The notes: generated from the sequence alone by a model not told the origin. Shown: positions 22,930 through 35,245, counted from the first letter of the stretch. The stretch is 64,000 bases of DNA from Odobenus rosmarus divergens (GCF_000321225.1 NW_004451408.1:93069-157068); one strand, 5' to 3'. A program made the numbers and translations.

Positions 22930-25900
22930 AATTACCTGCCTAGAAATGCTTTCCCTCTATTTATAAAATTTCACTTGAAATTTCAAGATAATGTAAAGAA
23001 AATTAAAATTACTTAGTTTTTTAGTAGAATTTTCCCATTTACTTGAATGACTAAAGCAAAAACTATTAGACTTTCTCTCTTTTTCTGTTTACTATCTAAT
23101 GAGCGATATTCTATTTTACCAGTAGCCCTCAGTTATAATGATCCAGGTTAATTTCTTATATTCCTATTTATACTATGAATCAGTTTCTCAAAAGACACAG
23201 AGATTTAAAAAGGGACTTGGAACTTTGAAACACTTAGAATTTTTCTTAAACAGACCTGCATTGTAAATTGAAGAAGCACGTAATCAGTTTTCAAGATGGA
23301 GTGTTCAAAAGGAATGAGCCTCGGCAATTTCCAGCTAAAGATCTGCCAAACCCACTTACAGTTTAGTGAGAACGAAGCTGTCCTTTTCTCATTGCCCAGC
23401 AATTTAGCTCCCCTGTGTGATGACATGAAGAGATAGATGTGTTCAAATCTTATCTTTTGGATTCTGCTGAACTGCCCAAGTTGAAGAGTGTGCAACATGA
23501 GCAAGGACAGACATCCTTAGCTTGAAATTTTCAAATGCCAAGGAAAAAGTTTAGAATGTTCTTGATATGAATAAGGGTTATCTTTTTAAAGCACTCAAAT
23601 GCTTAGGGAGCTAGACGTTCCATGAAACACAGAAATAGTTTTTCAAGTTAAGTTTTGGGTGGCTCAAATAGCACCTCTCTCCTAGTTAGTGTCCCAGCTC
23701 TAATAGATACTATGTTTGCTTTAAAGCTTCTCACTGACTCTGCATCTAGTGAGAAACAGCTGTTAGTCCATCAAACATGTACTGACGAAATCATTAATTC
23801 TGGTAAAATCATCATGCAATTTTGTTTGCCCAAAGCCAATCTTTTCAATCACATTATGTGTGAGTGAGGAACATTTTAAAGAGGAAAAGAGATTTGTTTC
23901 AGAGAAACAGCAATTCTCAGAGGGAACTCTAAATTTAGTATTAGTTGATAAATGATAGTCGGCATGGGAATTTTAGATATGAGAGAAAAAGTGATGATAC
24001 TTCTTTTTTAAACCAATGGGCCTTATACATCAAGTACAGCATTGTCATGAAAATATTCCCCTCGGGGGATGATTCCAATTGGGCTGCCATTGCTTCGCAT
24101 AATATTGAAATCCCTGGTATAATTGCTTTTAGGGTCATTTTCCATGAAGAAAAGAATATCAGGATATTATAACTGAGCTTCTTTGATCTCCTACTTTATT
24201 CATTGGACCTGATTCCTAAGGATTTGGATAACTGGCAAGAATCAACTTATCTTCCACGTATAGAGATTTGCCACCACTGAGTATTCGGAGAAAATGCCAG
24301 AGGGGCAAGAGAACTTTTAGTATGCTTTGAAGCTACTTTGAAAAAGCTACCACTCATTTACTTGTATGAGTGTGTCCTGGTGTGTTGTGTTGAAAATAAA
24401 CAAGGTCCCTTATCTCCATGCTGAGCACAATCTGCTCCACAGGACTTGCCTTTCACAGGACAGCTGAACTTAGGTGTTGCAGGCCCCAGAGATCTTCCTA
24501 CAGGAGATCTTGCCACTGTGGAGCTGAGATACAGCTTTCTGGGATCCCTGGGCTGTTTCAAAACATCCTTGTTGACTGTTCCCTACAAAGGAGCTCTTCT
24601 AGTTCTTCTCTAGTCATTTACTCACCATCCAAAGTTGAGCCCCCGGCATGATGGAGCCCGCATCCCCTTACCACATGCTGGGGGCCAAAAAGAAAGCCAG
24701 GACCAATGACAGTGCAAGGTTACCCAGTGTCCGGGGTGGGGGGCAGATGGATCAAGGGCTATCATGCAGGTGAGAGATTGTGCTTCTCAATCTTCAGTTA
24801 GTTATTATAACAGCAAAAAGAAAAGCCTGGAGGAGGTACTGAACAAGAACAGCTTGTTCCTTCTTGAGCCAAAGTATCCCCTCAAGGGTCAGGAAAGTGA
24901 CAAAATTGGTTTCTTTTGTTTTCAAACTATGATAGCACTTAATGCACAACTGTCCCAAGGACTAGGAAATGGAGTCAGTTCACAGGGTAAACTGTGCTTC
25001 CACACAAATCTGCTTTTCATCTCAGGATAAAAGAATCCCAAAGGCAAAATACCAGAGGCAGGCCTTGAACCAAAGTCTTCCCCTACCAGCTTTTTGTGGA
25101 TTCCTCAGCTCCTGGCCCTTTACTACCTAGAGGATTATAGAAGGATTTGTCCAAAAACTTCCACCCCAGTCTACCACTCCCCCCATCTAGGACTCCACTT
25201 CTCCTCCATCCTATTATGAGTCCTATAAGTGCCCCCCATGTTTGGTGCAGTGGGAGAGCATCTCAGGGTCAAGGTCAAGAGATCAGCTAAAAGACACTGT
25301 CCTCCAATTCAGATAACTGGACTCAGGCTTCCAGCTTTAAACAGTTCCCTTCCATGCATTCCCTATTCTGCCCCCACCCAGAGGATCACACTACTTTCTG
25401 GAAAGTTCTCCTACTTCTCCAGACCTCCACCAAGCTCTCTCTTCTTCTGTGGTCGCAAGAAAGGAAGGCCTTTTCTGCCCAACCACAGTCCACTTCTAGA
25501 TTTTTACACTCCGGCCATCTCCCGCTCAGCCTCTCGAGCCCAGGCTGGACAATGTGCTCTGTGCCTTGCCACAGAAATTCCTCCTGGGAGGCTGTCAGGG
25601 AAAAGAACAATTTCTGAGCTTCCCTGAACCGCCTCTTCCTCCAACACAGGCATGCATCCCTCTTCCTACCCACTGTCTCTCTGTAGATTCTCCCTTCCAA
25701 GGTTCAGACTTTCTCACAGTCTCTTCCCCCAGGAGTAAACCTTCAACCTCCCAACCAGGAGCACCCCAAACCAACCAGGAGTCACTATCTATTGTACCCA
25801 ACAGATATATCCAATCTGCCCAACCCATCCACACAAAGACAGACATGTGTAAATTAAACCTATTTCCTGGTATGTTTTAATTCCCAAAATATCCTTTGAT

Positions 25901-26371
25901 AAATATTTATGGAGAAGCAAATCTCTGGATTTCCCTCTGACCAGACAGCATGCTAAAAAGCATTAGGCTTAAGCCCTGATGATGGGCACATCAATCACTC
26001 AACCGGGCATTCCATAAACATTGGGATTATATTCATTTATTCCTCTGGTTGCCATAGAAATCAAGCTGCTCCTTACTTCCCAAGGCCAATTCCTCTACTT
26101 TTCAAACACACCTGATATGTCTTTCTCATCTTGAGGCCTATAGGCTGCACACTTCTTTGAATATCCCTTGGCATTCCCGTACAGGATATGGCTACACTAA
26201 TTGTACAGACACAGAAAATGAAGGCTTTACACCCTCGGCTCAGAGCCTACACTTACTCCAGAACAATGCCACTGACACCTCAGTATTTATCTGAATTATG
26301 GGGGTGGAGGTTAAAGGCAGATTCATGCATCCCATCTACTTTGGGTCCTGGAAAATGTCTTTTGTAACAGA
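22930..26371. other. Unassigned sequence
   Basis: About 3.4 kb without a recognised gene. The 132-codon plus-strand frame at 25229-25627 has overlapping frames on both strands and no family I recognise. Confidence 0.45.
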
Positions 26372-26723
26372 CCTGTGATTTTTTTTTCTTAAGATTTTAT
26401 TTCTGGGGCACCTGGGTGGCTCAGTCGTTAAGCATCTGCCTTCGGCTCAGGTCATGGTCCCAGGGCCCGGGAACGAGCCCCACATCGGGCTCCCTGCTCC
26501 GCGGGAAGCCTGCTTCTCCCTCTCCCACTCCCCCTGCTTGTGTTCCCTCTCTTGCTGTCTCTCTCTCTGTCAAATAAATAAATAAAATCTTTAAAAAAAA
26601 AAAAAAGATTTTATTTCTTTAAAGGAATCTCTAAACCCAACTTAGGGCTTGAACTTACAATCCCAAGATCAAGAGTTAGGTGCTCTACCACCTGAGCCAA
26701 CCAGGTGCCCCAGCCTGTGATTT
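26372..26723 (-). mobile_element. Older minus-strand Can-SINE split by a younger SINE
   Basis: Outer copy spans 26382-26404 plus 26619-26713: T run, AAGATTTTATTTCT, then AACCCAACTTAGGGCTTGAA and head complement GAGCCAACCAGGTGCCCC. Its own duplication CCTGTGATTT lies at 26372-26381 and 26714-26723. Confidence 0.9.
26405..26604 (+). mobile_element. Younger Can-SINE nested in the older one
   Basis: Near-consensus copy with GGGGCACCTGGGTGGCTCAG head, complete body and (A)n tail. Target-site duplication AAGATTTTATTTCT at 26391-26404 and 26605-26618, taken from the tail of the older SINE. Confidence 0.95.
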
Positions 26724-26784
26724 GAAAAGGGCTCTTTGAGAAACACTGCTATATGTCCTAGGTGTTTTAATATATTATAAATCC

Positions 26785-26870
26785 TTTGAGGTGAGGGGTC
26801 ACTCCTTGCTCTTCTTTGCATCTCCCATAGGCTTTACTACAGTTTCTATCCTACAACAGGCCCATAACAG
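26785..26870 (+). mobile_element. Possible L2 fragment
   Basis: GAGGTGAGGGGTCACTCCTT and TTCTTTGCATCTCCCATAGG resemble the L2 3' UTR order (gagggcagggac.., then ..tatccccagc). Confidence 0.4.
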
Positions 26871-27759
26871 ATGGGATGACACTGAAAACTGTCATTACAT
26901 TGACATTTACTAGTTAATATCACATTGAGTACATTGCATTGACCCTACAACATTATTACGCCTGTTCCAAGAAAGACAGACATAAAGTTGTTGAAAACAA
27001 AACAAAACAAAAACAAAACTGGTGCGTATGGAGGGGTTACGTGTGCAATAATGAGAAATTCATCTTATCCCAGTTGCCACTTTCTCTTCTCCTAAGTAAA
27101 ACCATGTGTAGAGCTTTCTTATTAGCTTCTCTACTGGAGGTAGTGAAATGTTAACTTTTAGCTAGCCATTAGTTGAGAGATAGCAGATTACTTACCCACT
27201 TTCCCTCTGTTTAACCTCTGTCGGCAAAGATGCACTCCTCACATTCCTTTAGAATGACCTGGCTCTTTAAAGCCCAACTCCCTAGCCCTAAATCCAGCTC
27301 TCCAGCTGAGGATGTTACAAATGTAAGTGCAACCCCAACACCCTAAAACAGTGAAGGAGCCCATGTGAATTCTCACTCCAGGTTTTCCTGGCCATTCTTG
27401 GCCATAGAATGTGAAGTGACTGCACATGGTTTACCTAGGAATGCCATTGTCCATCCCAGGTTCCAGGGGACAAGAGGGGGAGCAGACAACCCAGTCCCAG
27501 AGACATCACTGAGGCCTGCAGAAATGTTAATGTTAATGTGTCTGTTTTTTCTTTAATTTGGTTGTGACTCTTCAACTTCCTCCAGAATTCTTATTCTCTA
27601 GTAGCAGATGCATATTTTGAGGGTATCAAAATATTTAAATTTTACTTTAAACTTAGGTGAACAATACGGGTATTTCAACTTTTTAGTACCCATAGTTGAG
27701 CATTTCACAAAAGAGTTCTAATGTTTCTGTTCAACACTTTAGATTATATTCAGAATTAA
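26871..27759. other. Unassigned sequence
   Basis: No gene or clear repeat seen, apart from a short AAAC-rich tract near 27000. Confidence 0.4.
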
Positions 27760-27905
27760 AGCTTGAATTAATGGCACCAGACACTTCTAAGCACTCTACG
27801 TATACTTGCTAAAACAAAACAGCATTGCTATAAGGGAGGTGCTGTTGTTATTGCCATTTTACGTATAAGGAAAAGAAAGTTTAGAGAAAGTGGTAACAGG
27901 GTACG
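27760..27905 (-). mobile_element. MIR relic
   Basis: CTTCTAAGCACTCTACGTAT and TTGCCATTTTACGTATAAGG keep the spacing of minus-strand MIR. Confidence 0.55.
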
Positions 27906-28464
27906 TTTCTGCAGGGCCAGATTTCTATGTAGATTATGCTGTCATCTCCCACTATGTTCTAAGGAAGGGAGGCTCACCACACCAGAAGTCATTCTCTTGA
28001 GAGCTCACTTCCATTTAAAATTTCTAGCTTGAAAATCATAAAGAGTCTTTGGGAAGGCATTTGTGTTTTCTGTGAGTGCACTTTTTTCAAAGAGGGTACC
28101 ACTGTTATTCTAAGTAGAAGATTTCTTCATTGTTTAGGATTATCAGAATATTCAACGATGTTCAGAATCCTTAGTCCCAGGACCTTAGTTGCCAGTCCCA
28201 CTATATAATCATTGTATAGCCAAAAATACCAATATTTCCTGGGAATGGTGGACACCCCTGCTTAGAAGATCTGGGAGGGACAAAGGCAAAATTTTAGCTT
28301 TAGTCCTGAGTAAATCATATAGTTTGGTTAAAACTCATGACCTGCCAAGAACAGCAGAAGAATGCAGTATAAATCAGCAACATTTTGAACACAGAGGAGC
28401 CAGAGAAAGACTGAATGTCAGTTTGATCCACCATTTGCATGAGTAATGGCAATGCTTAACATTC
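27906..28464. other. Unassigned sequence
   Basis: No gene recognised. Confidence 0.4.
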
Positions 28465-28705
28465 GTATTGCAAGGTACAGAGGAAAGAACGTGAGTATAA
28501 AGGTCCAAAAGACTTGGCTCGGAATCTGTCTGATAAAGGTCCACAGTTTATCAGCACAAATGAATTAACCTCTCCAAAGTGTCAACTCCCACATCTGTAA
28601 AGTGATTAGTACTCCATCATAGAGTAAAATTAAATGAAATGGCCAACATAATTACAGTACAGTACTGAGCACAGAGAAGATCTAAATAAATTTGAATTCC
28701 CATCC
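28465..28705 (+). mobile_element. MIR relic
   Basis: AATTAACCTCTCCAAAGTGT, CCACATCTGTAAAGTGATTA and AGTACTGAGCACAGAGAAGA follow the MIR plus-strand order. Confidence 0.65.
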
Positions 28706-28727
28706 TCCCCTTTCCCTTTGACACTGA

Positions 28728-28845
28728 ACTAGAGGTCAAAGGTGTGGGTTCGAGTCCTTGCCCTGCCATTGGCCTTGGGAATCTCTCTTCATATCTCCAG
28801 ACCCTGGGTTCCTTACCTGTAAGAAGAAATGCAGTCAAACTATTG
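28728..28845 (+). mobile_element. MIR relic
   Basis: GTGGGTTCGAGTCCTTGCCC at 28744, then GGGTTCCTTACCTGTAAGAA, matches the MIR core. Confidence 0.6.
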
Positions 28846-29289
28846 CTAAGGAAATTTACAATCTAACATGATGATCTGAATGTTGGGGGGCAGGTGGAGA
28901 GACCCAAGAGCCAGGACAGGAAGGCAGAAATGCCGAGGAATAAGAGGGGCCACGTGAGCAGACCCACTCTAGGTCACCTGCTCTCCAAGGATAAAGCAGG
29001 CTCCAGGCTACCCCAAAAGTTGGCCTAACTATGAACATTTATTACTCTAATGTGAAAACTATGAACATGATTACTGCCCCTGAATCAACTCCTTGGGCAC
29101 AATCTTATACCCTTCCCTCCTCCTCCCCCTCCCCCGGCATCCACTGCCCTCGTGGTTTTTCTACCCTCAGTTCCCTTCCAGTTCTAGTGCCCTCCCTTTC
29201 TCCTCTCCTGTGCCCACCCCCAGGACACTACCAGAAGGACTGAGTTGAGTGAACCACTTCAAGATGAGACTAACTGATAACACCCCCAG
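28846..29289. other. Unassigned, C/T-rich sequence
   Basis: No gene recognised. CT-rich around 29110-29220. Confidence 0.4.
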
Positions 29290-30060
29290 GTGTGATCCAC
29301 TCTTTCAGGAACGGCCCCTGAACCCCAGGTAGCCTCTCTTTCTGTTTGCAGCTCTGTGGAGCCAATCAGAAGGGCCGAAGTCAGTGGGGCCTCCGGAGAC
29401 AAAAAGAGAGCTAATGGATCCCCTCCCTCAGCAACAGCCGCCACAGCTGTGGCTGCCCCACCGAGCAGAGGCGACTACCACTCTCACTCCGGGCTCTGGG
29501 GCTCTACTCAGTATAAAACAGCTCCTTTATCTGGACCACTGTCGCTTTGTTCGCCCAGGGAAAGTCCTGAGCTGTTGGGTGGCGGGGAGGGAGAGTGGAG
29601 TAGCCCACAGTCACTCCAGATCCCCAGTGGTGAATGAGGGCCGCGGCCCTGGGACAGACGAAGCTCCCGTCCTAAATCCGGGCCTCATGCTGCTGAGGTA
29701 GGCCGGCAGCTGGGTGGGCGCCAAGAAGGGCGTCCTTGCCCTCTGCACCCTGAGCCCACCGGAAGCTCCCAGTCAGGACTTCTTAGTTATTCAAGCACTT
29801 CCAGGTTCTTAGAGTTTGACTCTCCAGGCTCCCCTGCTGCAAGGAGGCCTAAGTGTCAAATTGTCCAAAGCTCTCATTTGCAGGAGAGGGAGCAGGTCCC
29901 AGGGAGGCAGAACGACTTGCCCGGCACTGCAGAGTTCTGGCAGTAAAGACCTGAATCAGGCCAAGGGTGTAGCGAGCCCCATGCTCCTGCCTGCACCCCC
30001 TGCCTCCAGGGGCCAAGCTAACCTTGCCGGCAGAAGCACAGAGAACTAGCTAAGCCCTTA
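29290..30060 (+). promoter_or_regulatory. GC-rich block with TATA motif and possible first exon
   Basis: This is the most GC-rich non-repetitive part of the window. A TATAAAA motif lies at 29512-29518. If used, transcription would start about 30 bases downstream, near 29545. An ATG at 29687 is followed by CTG CTG AG and then GTAGGC (29698), a plausible 5' splice donor, so a short first coding exon (M-L-L-R/..) is conceivable. Frames upstream are open for about 90-105 codons in two registers, typical of GC-rich DNA. I recognise no protein. This is a candidate only. A weak MIR-like fragment (minus strand) lies at 29877-29960. Confidence 0.25.
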
Positions 30061-30329
30061 GGCTCCCGAGACGGCACAGAGCTGCCTGAAGAAAAGCAGC
30101 CTAGCAGCCTACAGAGAAATGGTCCATGAGAAGTTATTTCTCGGTCTTCTTTCGGTTATTGGGCTTTCAAGGGATTCCCCCCCACCTTTGGAAAATGGTG
30201 AGAACCTCTGAGGCTTACGTTGAGCACATTTGTGTTCCCAATGGTCTGTGGACAAGCATGGACTAGATAGAGGTGGGGAAAGGTGGGGCAGACAAGTGAG
30301 GGGATTGGAAAAGGAGGAGAAAGGCTAAC

Positions 30330-30490
30330 ACAGTGTTCACTATGCACTTCCTATGGGCCACACATTTTACAGCCACTAACTCACTGAATCCTCATGACTC
30401 CATGAAGCAGACATACTCCCAGTATCTCCATCTGACAGATAAGGACCAGAGAAGTAAAAGCAGTGGGACCAAGTCACAGAGCTAGGTACA
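30330..30490 (-). mobile_element. MIR relic
   Basis: TCACTATGCACTTCCTATGG, ACTGAATCCTCATGACTCCA, TCTGACAGATAAGGACCAGA and AAGTCACAGAGCTAG follow minus-strand MIR in order. Confidence 0.75.
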
Positions 30491-32109
30491 AATTGATTAC
30501 AAATTTGGTGCACTGGTCAGCACATCGAAGGGCACTGATAATTACTTATTGAAATCCGTTTTGGAGATTTCCAACATTCCTATGCCTTCAATAAAAGGAA
30601 ACTTCTAGAATTATTTTTAATCCAGAAGGGTAAAGCATCCATGTCAATTTTGCAACCTGTTTAGAAACTCTTAATTATGCAACTCCCCCAAAACTAGCCA
30701 CCAGATGAGATGAGACCGTATTTCTCCATTGCACCTGTTCGTAAGGCACCCTTAAAAACATGACCTGCTCCCCACCACACACACATACCCAACAGGGAAG
30801 AACCTCACTCCTCAGCCATTATTTTAGTTGAGACAGGTTCTCTCTTTTGAGCCCCTGAATTCCTCCTCGGTATTCTCTGAGGAGGAATTCTTGAACATTT
30901 CTTGAATGTTTATGGAGGATGCTAAATTTAAAGGAAAAGAGGGTAGTACAGAAAGTCCATGGAAAGAAATGTGTTTCTTTTGCTATTTCTAAAAATTCTA
31001 CCATTTACAAAGTGGGTGATGGGTGTTTAGTCTCTTTTAAAAGGTTGGCAAGTCTACACCTTAAAAATGACAGATCACAGAGAGAAATCCACCCTTTAAC
31101 ACACTAGACCTCAAAGTGCAATATGAAGTGAAGTAGTGTGTTCGTAATTAGGCCAATAAATATGCTAGTGTTTTTAAATGCTGTTTGGAGTGAAGCCCCC
31201 CTCAGCCTCCGGCTCCTTCTCCTCACTGCCCCCCCCATCAGTGCCAGCGCAGAGCAACCCCTTTGTTCTCCCATCAGAGGGAAACGAGCACAATAAGAAC
31301 CTTGTTTCTGATAAGAGTATCTGTCACTGACATAGAAGAGGCAATGTGCTTTTTATTGAGTCGACCCCCTTAATGAGCAATACACAAAAGATCATCAGTT
31401 ATAAGCCCTCTTCTGTCCATATGCACATTTGCATTTCTGAAAGCTCCACTCAGCCCTTTCGACAAAGGTTTGCGCTGGTTTTGGCCAGGCTGGTTAGGAA
31501 AAGGTGCACCCAAAGGTGCTGCCAACCCCAAGAGGAGGTATGTAAGACATATATTCAAATAGCTCCGTCCCCTGAGCCCTGGCTGCGTAGGGAAGGATGT
31601 TCAAAGGTAACCATCCTGGCACCATCCTGGATTCTCACCCCTGGAAAAATGAATGTCAATTGGGAGACCTGAGTTTCCTCCTTTTTGTGCATGTGTGTCA
31701 CAGGACGAGCACCACTAAACCGAACTTTGCTGAATTCTGGAACCATGTACAAATGAAAAGAAAAAGGAACTGTCCTGCTTGGGGTAGCTCTGTTCTGCCT
31801 GGGAAATACGGACTCACCTGGCAAGCTAAAACAACTTATTGGAGCTGCATGTTCAGATGTGCTTTGTGGACTCAACACACTGGATCAATCCTCATGTTAA
31901 TATTTGATGTGACACAGTTTTAGGAGATTATCTGTTTTAGAGGAACAATGTGGGCAGGCCTGTTATCCAGCATACAAGGGATATGCAGAATATTCTAAAA
32001 AGCCAGAGGACATGCTGAACAGAAATTCTAATCACACTGATGACTTGGAAAAGGGGGTGCGTGCTGAAGCAGGTGGGAAGGGACCCCACCTGGTGAGCAG
32101 CTTCCTGGC
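30491..32109. other. Unassigned sequence
   Basis: No gene recognised. Frames of about 108 codons near 31346-31923 overlap on opposite strands. Contains the inverted repeat at 30857-30890. Confidence 0.4.
30857..30890. repeat. Inverted repeat, 12-bp perfect arms
   Basis: GAATTCCTCCTC (30857-30868) and GAGGAGGAATTC (30879-30890), with a 10-base spacer. One further base pair is possible beyond a mismatch. Confidence 0.9.
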
Positions 32110-33045
32110 CTAAAACAGTGAATGAATACATCGCATGTCATCAGGGAAACGCGAATTAGAATGACGGAGAGATACCACTGACACATCTATTAGAGCGGTC
32201 AAAATCCAGAACACTGACACCACCAAATGCTGGCGAGGATGTGAAACCACAACAACTCTCCTTCATTGCTCATGGAAGTGCAAAATGGCATAGCCACTCT
32301 GGAAGACAGTCTGGCAGTTTCTTACAAAACTAAACAGACTCTTACCATACGATCCAGCAATCATGTTCCTTGGTATTTACCCAAAGGAGCTGAAAACTTA
32401 TGTCCACATAGAAACCTGCATATGGATGTTTATAACAGCTTTTATTCATAATTGCCACAACTTGGAAGCAACCAAGATGTCCTTCAGTAGCTGGATGGAA
32501 AAATAAACAGTGGTACATCTAGATAATGGAATATTATTCAGCACGAAAAAGAAATGAGCTATGGATCCATGAAAATGCATGGAGTAACCGTAAATGTGTA
32601 TCACTGAGAGAAGTCAATCTGAAAGGCTATATACTATAGGACCCCAACTAAAGGCCATTGTGTAAAAGGCAAAACTATGGAGACAGTGAAAAGATCAGTG
32701 GTTGCCAGAGGCTTGGGCAGGAGCAGGGGAAGGATGAATAGATGGGACACAGAATTTTTAGGGTAGTGAACTGATGGATACATACCATTGCACCTTCGTC
32801 CAAACCCACAAAAGGTACAACACCAGGAGTGAACCCTAATGTGTACTATGGACTTAGAGTGATGATGATGTGTTGATGTAGTTCATCAGTTGTAACAAAT
32901 GTACCCCTCTGGTGGGGGATATTGATAAATGGGGGTGTGGCTATGCATGTGTGGGGGCAGGAGGGGTACATGGCAAATCTCTGTACCTTCCTCTCAATTT
33001 TGCTATGAACATAAAACTGCTCTAAAAAATTAAGTCTTAAAAAAT
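32110..33045 (+). mobile_element. Old LINE-1: end of ORF2 and 3' UTR
   Basis: The ORF2 3' end is recognisable in order: GAAACGCGAATTAGAATGAC at 32146, GATCCAGCAATCATGTTCCT at 32351, GGTATTTACCCAAAGGAGCT at 32372, ATAATGGAATATTATTCAGC at 32523. A 3' UTR with GTGGTTGCCAGAGGCTTGGG at 32699 and an A-rich end follow. Many stops and small gaps; inactive. Confidence 0.9.
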
Positions 33046-33055
33046 ATATTTTTCT

Positions 33056-33243
33056 GGGGTGCCTGGGTGGCTCAGTCGGTTAAGTGTCTGCCTTCAGCTC
33101 AGCTCATGATCCCAGGGTCCTGGGATCGAGCCCCGCATCGGGTTCCCTGCTCAGCGGGGAGCCTGCTTCTCCCTCTTCCTCTGCCTTCCACTTCCCCTGC
33201 TTATGTACTCTCCTCTCTCTCAAATAAATAAAATCTTTTAAAA
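33056..33243 (+). mobile_element. Can-SINE, left arm of a tail-to-tail inverted pair
   Basis: GGGGTGCCTGGGTGGCTCAG head, GGGATCGAGCCCCGCATCG B box, CAAATAAATAAAATCTTTTA tail meeting the next copy directly. Confidence 0.93.
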
Positions 33244-33446
33244 AATGATTTATTTATTTGAGAGAGAGAATGAGAGTATGTGTGTGCATGAACGGGGTAG
33301 GGCCGAGGGAGAGAGAGAGAATCTCTAACATACTCCATGCTGAGCATGGAGCCTGAGGTGGGGCTTGATCTCACGACTCTTGAGATCATGACCTGAGCCA
33401 AAATCGAGAGTCAGTTGCTTAACCAACTGAGCCCGCCAGGTGCCCC
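33244..33446 (-). mobile_element. Can-SINE, right arm of a tail-to-tail inverted pair
   Basis: Tail complement TGATTTATTTATTTGAGAGA, then the SINE body inverted, ending with head complement CGCCAGGTGCCCC. The two copies are about 190-200 bp each with essentially no spacer. Confidence 0.93.
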
Positions 33447-33867
33447 TTAATAAAATTGTTTTTAAAAAAACTTCAGGAGCTGTGTCGAGAGAACATCTTC
33501 TCTAAGTTTAGCAGCAGCATACCCAATAGACTAAGGCAGAAGGAACAGTTGAACAGAATGCGAACTATAAGACATAGCTGTGAATGGAGGCACTAGGAAG
33601 CAAATAATTATTTAAATGACCAATGTTTCAGATTTTATAATATGGAAATTGGGTTTCATTTCAAACAGTTTCATGCAAACCATTGTTTATAATTATTGTG
33701 ATCCTAAAGTGTTGCTTGTACATCACATTTGGGTAAATCAAATTTTTCCTCCGATGATGTACAATCTCTTTCAGCTCCAAAGTTGAGTCTATTACATGCT
33801 CTCTAAGGTGCTTTATCTTTATACCCTTTGAAGTCTAATTTCCCTCAACATTCTGTCTTTCCCTTTT
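33447..33867. other. Unassigned sequence
   Basis: No gene or clear repeat seen. Confidence 0.4.
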
Positions 33868-33935
33868 ATTCATTTGCCAAATATTTAGTCAGCAAGTAGT
33901 ATGGGTCAGGCACAGTTCTAAGCATTGACTTCATA
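33868..33935 (-). mobile_element. L2 fragment
   Basis: TCATTTGCCAAATATTTAGT and GGTCAGGCACAGTTCTAAGC match the minus-strand L2 3' end. Confidence 0.6.
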
Positions 33936-34459
33936 TTTATTTGCCATTCTCTCCTTTCATTTATAGTCAGTGAATATTTAGGATGATATCATAAGAGCAC
34001 ATAAAAGTCACAGTTATGACTGTTGAAATGCAGAGGATACTGAGATGCACCAGTTGTTAAGTAGCAGGATAATGGGCTAGATGAAGAAACTGATGATCCT
34101 TCTCGGTGAGGACAGGTACATCCGGGAATACTAACCCGGTTCATCCTTGGGTTTTCCCACCCTCTTCTCTTCTCCCACTTGTACCCAAGGGATTTTTCTG
34201 TCCTCTAACCTATATCACAGCAGGACAAAAATAATTATTCAAAGAAATGATTTCCTTTTCAAAATGTCTAGTGCATCATTCAGTTGTATCTGGGGTTTCT
34301 CAGCTCATGAGCCAAAACATTTACAGTTTTTCTACACATACAAGAAAACATAGAGTCAAAAAGAAGTGAAATTGATTTAGAAGAATAGCCCTTTCATCTA
34401 AAGGAAAAATAATGCTTCACAGAATGATATGTAATTGGACCTTCTGCAATAGCATGAGT

Positions 34460-34675
34460 TAAGCTGTCTTTTTTTTTAAGATTATTTATTTACTTTTTAT
34501 TTATTTGAGAGAGAGCAAGAAAGCACAAGCAGGGGAATGGCAGAGGGAGGAGAAGCAGACTCCCCACTGAGCAAGGAGCCCTATGCAGACTCGATCCTAG
34601 GACCCTGAGATCATGACTTGAGCCGAAGGCAGACGCTCAACCAACTGAGCCACCCAGGCACCCCTAAACTGTCTT
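34460..34675 (-). mobile_element. Can-SINE with near-perfect duplication
   Basis: Element 34471-34664, tail complement at the left, head complement TGAGCCACCCAGGCACCCC at the right. Flanks TAAGCTGTCTT and TAAACTGTCTT differ at one base. Confidence 0.95.
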
Positions 34676-35189
34676 CTTAAAATGACTACAAACATAAAGC
34701 AAATGGTGGTGCTTTTTAGAAAATGAAAGTAAATGAAGTCTTCTGTATAACAAGTCATTCTTAATATCACCCTTTTGTCCCTTAACTTTTAAAAATTCTA
34801 TATCATGCACTGTAATTATCAATAAAATGATAAGACTTACATTTATGAATGGCCCTCAGCATAAAGTGGGTGTGCACGTACCTGTCCTGTCCAGCACACC
34901 ATAGCTGCAGATGGCTTTCCCAGCTAAAATGCTGAATTAATGTCACAGCTTTGACTAGAAGTCCAAACCCAGGCCCCTCTCCAGTTTACTTTTCTTTCCT
35001 TAATGCGAATGTCACCCCAATACAGAGATGAACTTCCCCCAGTTCTGATCACCCCACTTATGTTATTTAGAAGGAAAACTCCAAGTCTCCCAAAACTTCA
35101 AAACTCCAAAAGTTTTGGTCAACACTTGCTTGAGAAGAGCATCTGTTTCCGCACTAAGACGTGAGCAATAAATAGACAGTTCCCCTGAG
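34676..35189. other. Unassigned sequence
   Basis: No gene recognised. Confidence 0.4.
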
Positions 35190-35245
35190 GCACCAGCCCA
35201 GTGTCTGGCACGTCGTAGGTGCTCAATCGATGATGATTGAAATGA
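35190..35245 (+). mobile_element. L2 3'-end fragment
   Basis: CCAGTGTCTGGCACGTCGTA then GGTGCTCAAT matches the L2 3' end (gtgcctggcacatagtaggtgctcaat). Confidence 0.65.

Noticed and set aside
25229..25627. 132-codon plus-strand frame
   Set aside because: Overlapping frames on both strands, no recognised domain, and no visible splice or promoter context.
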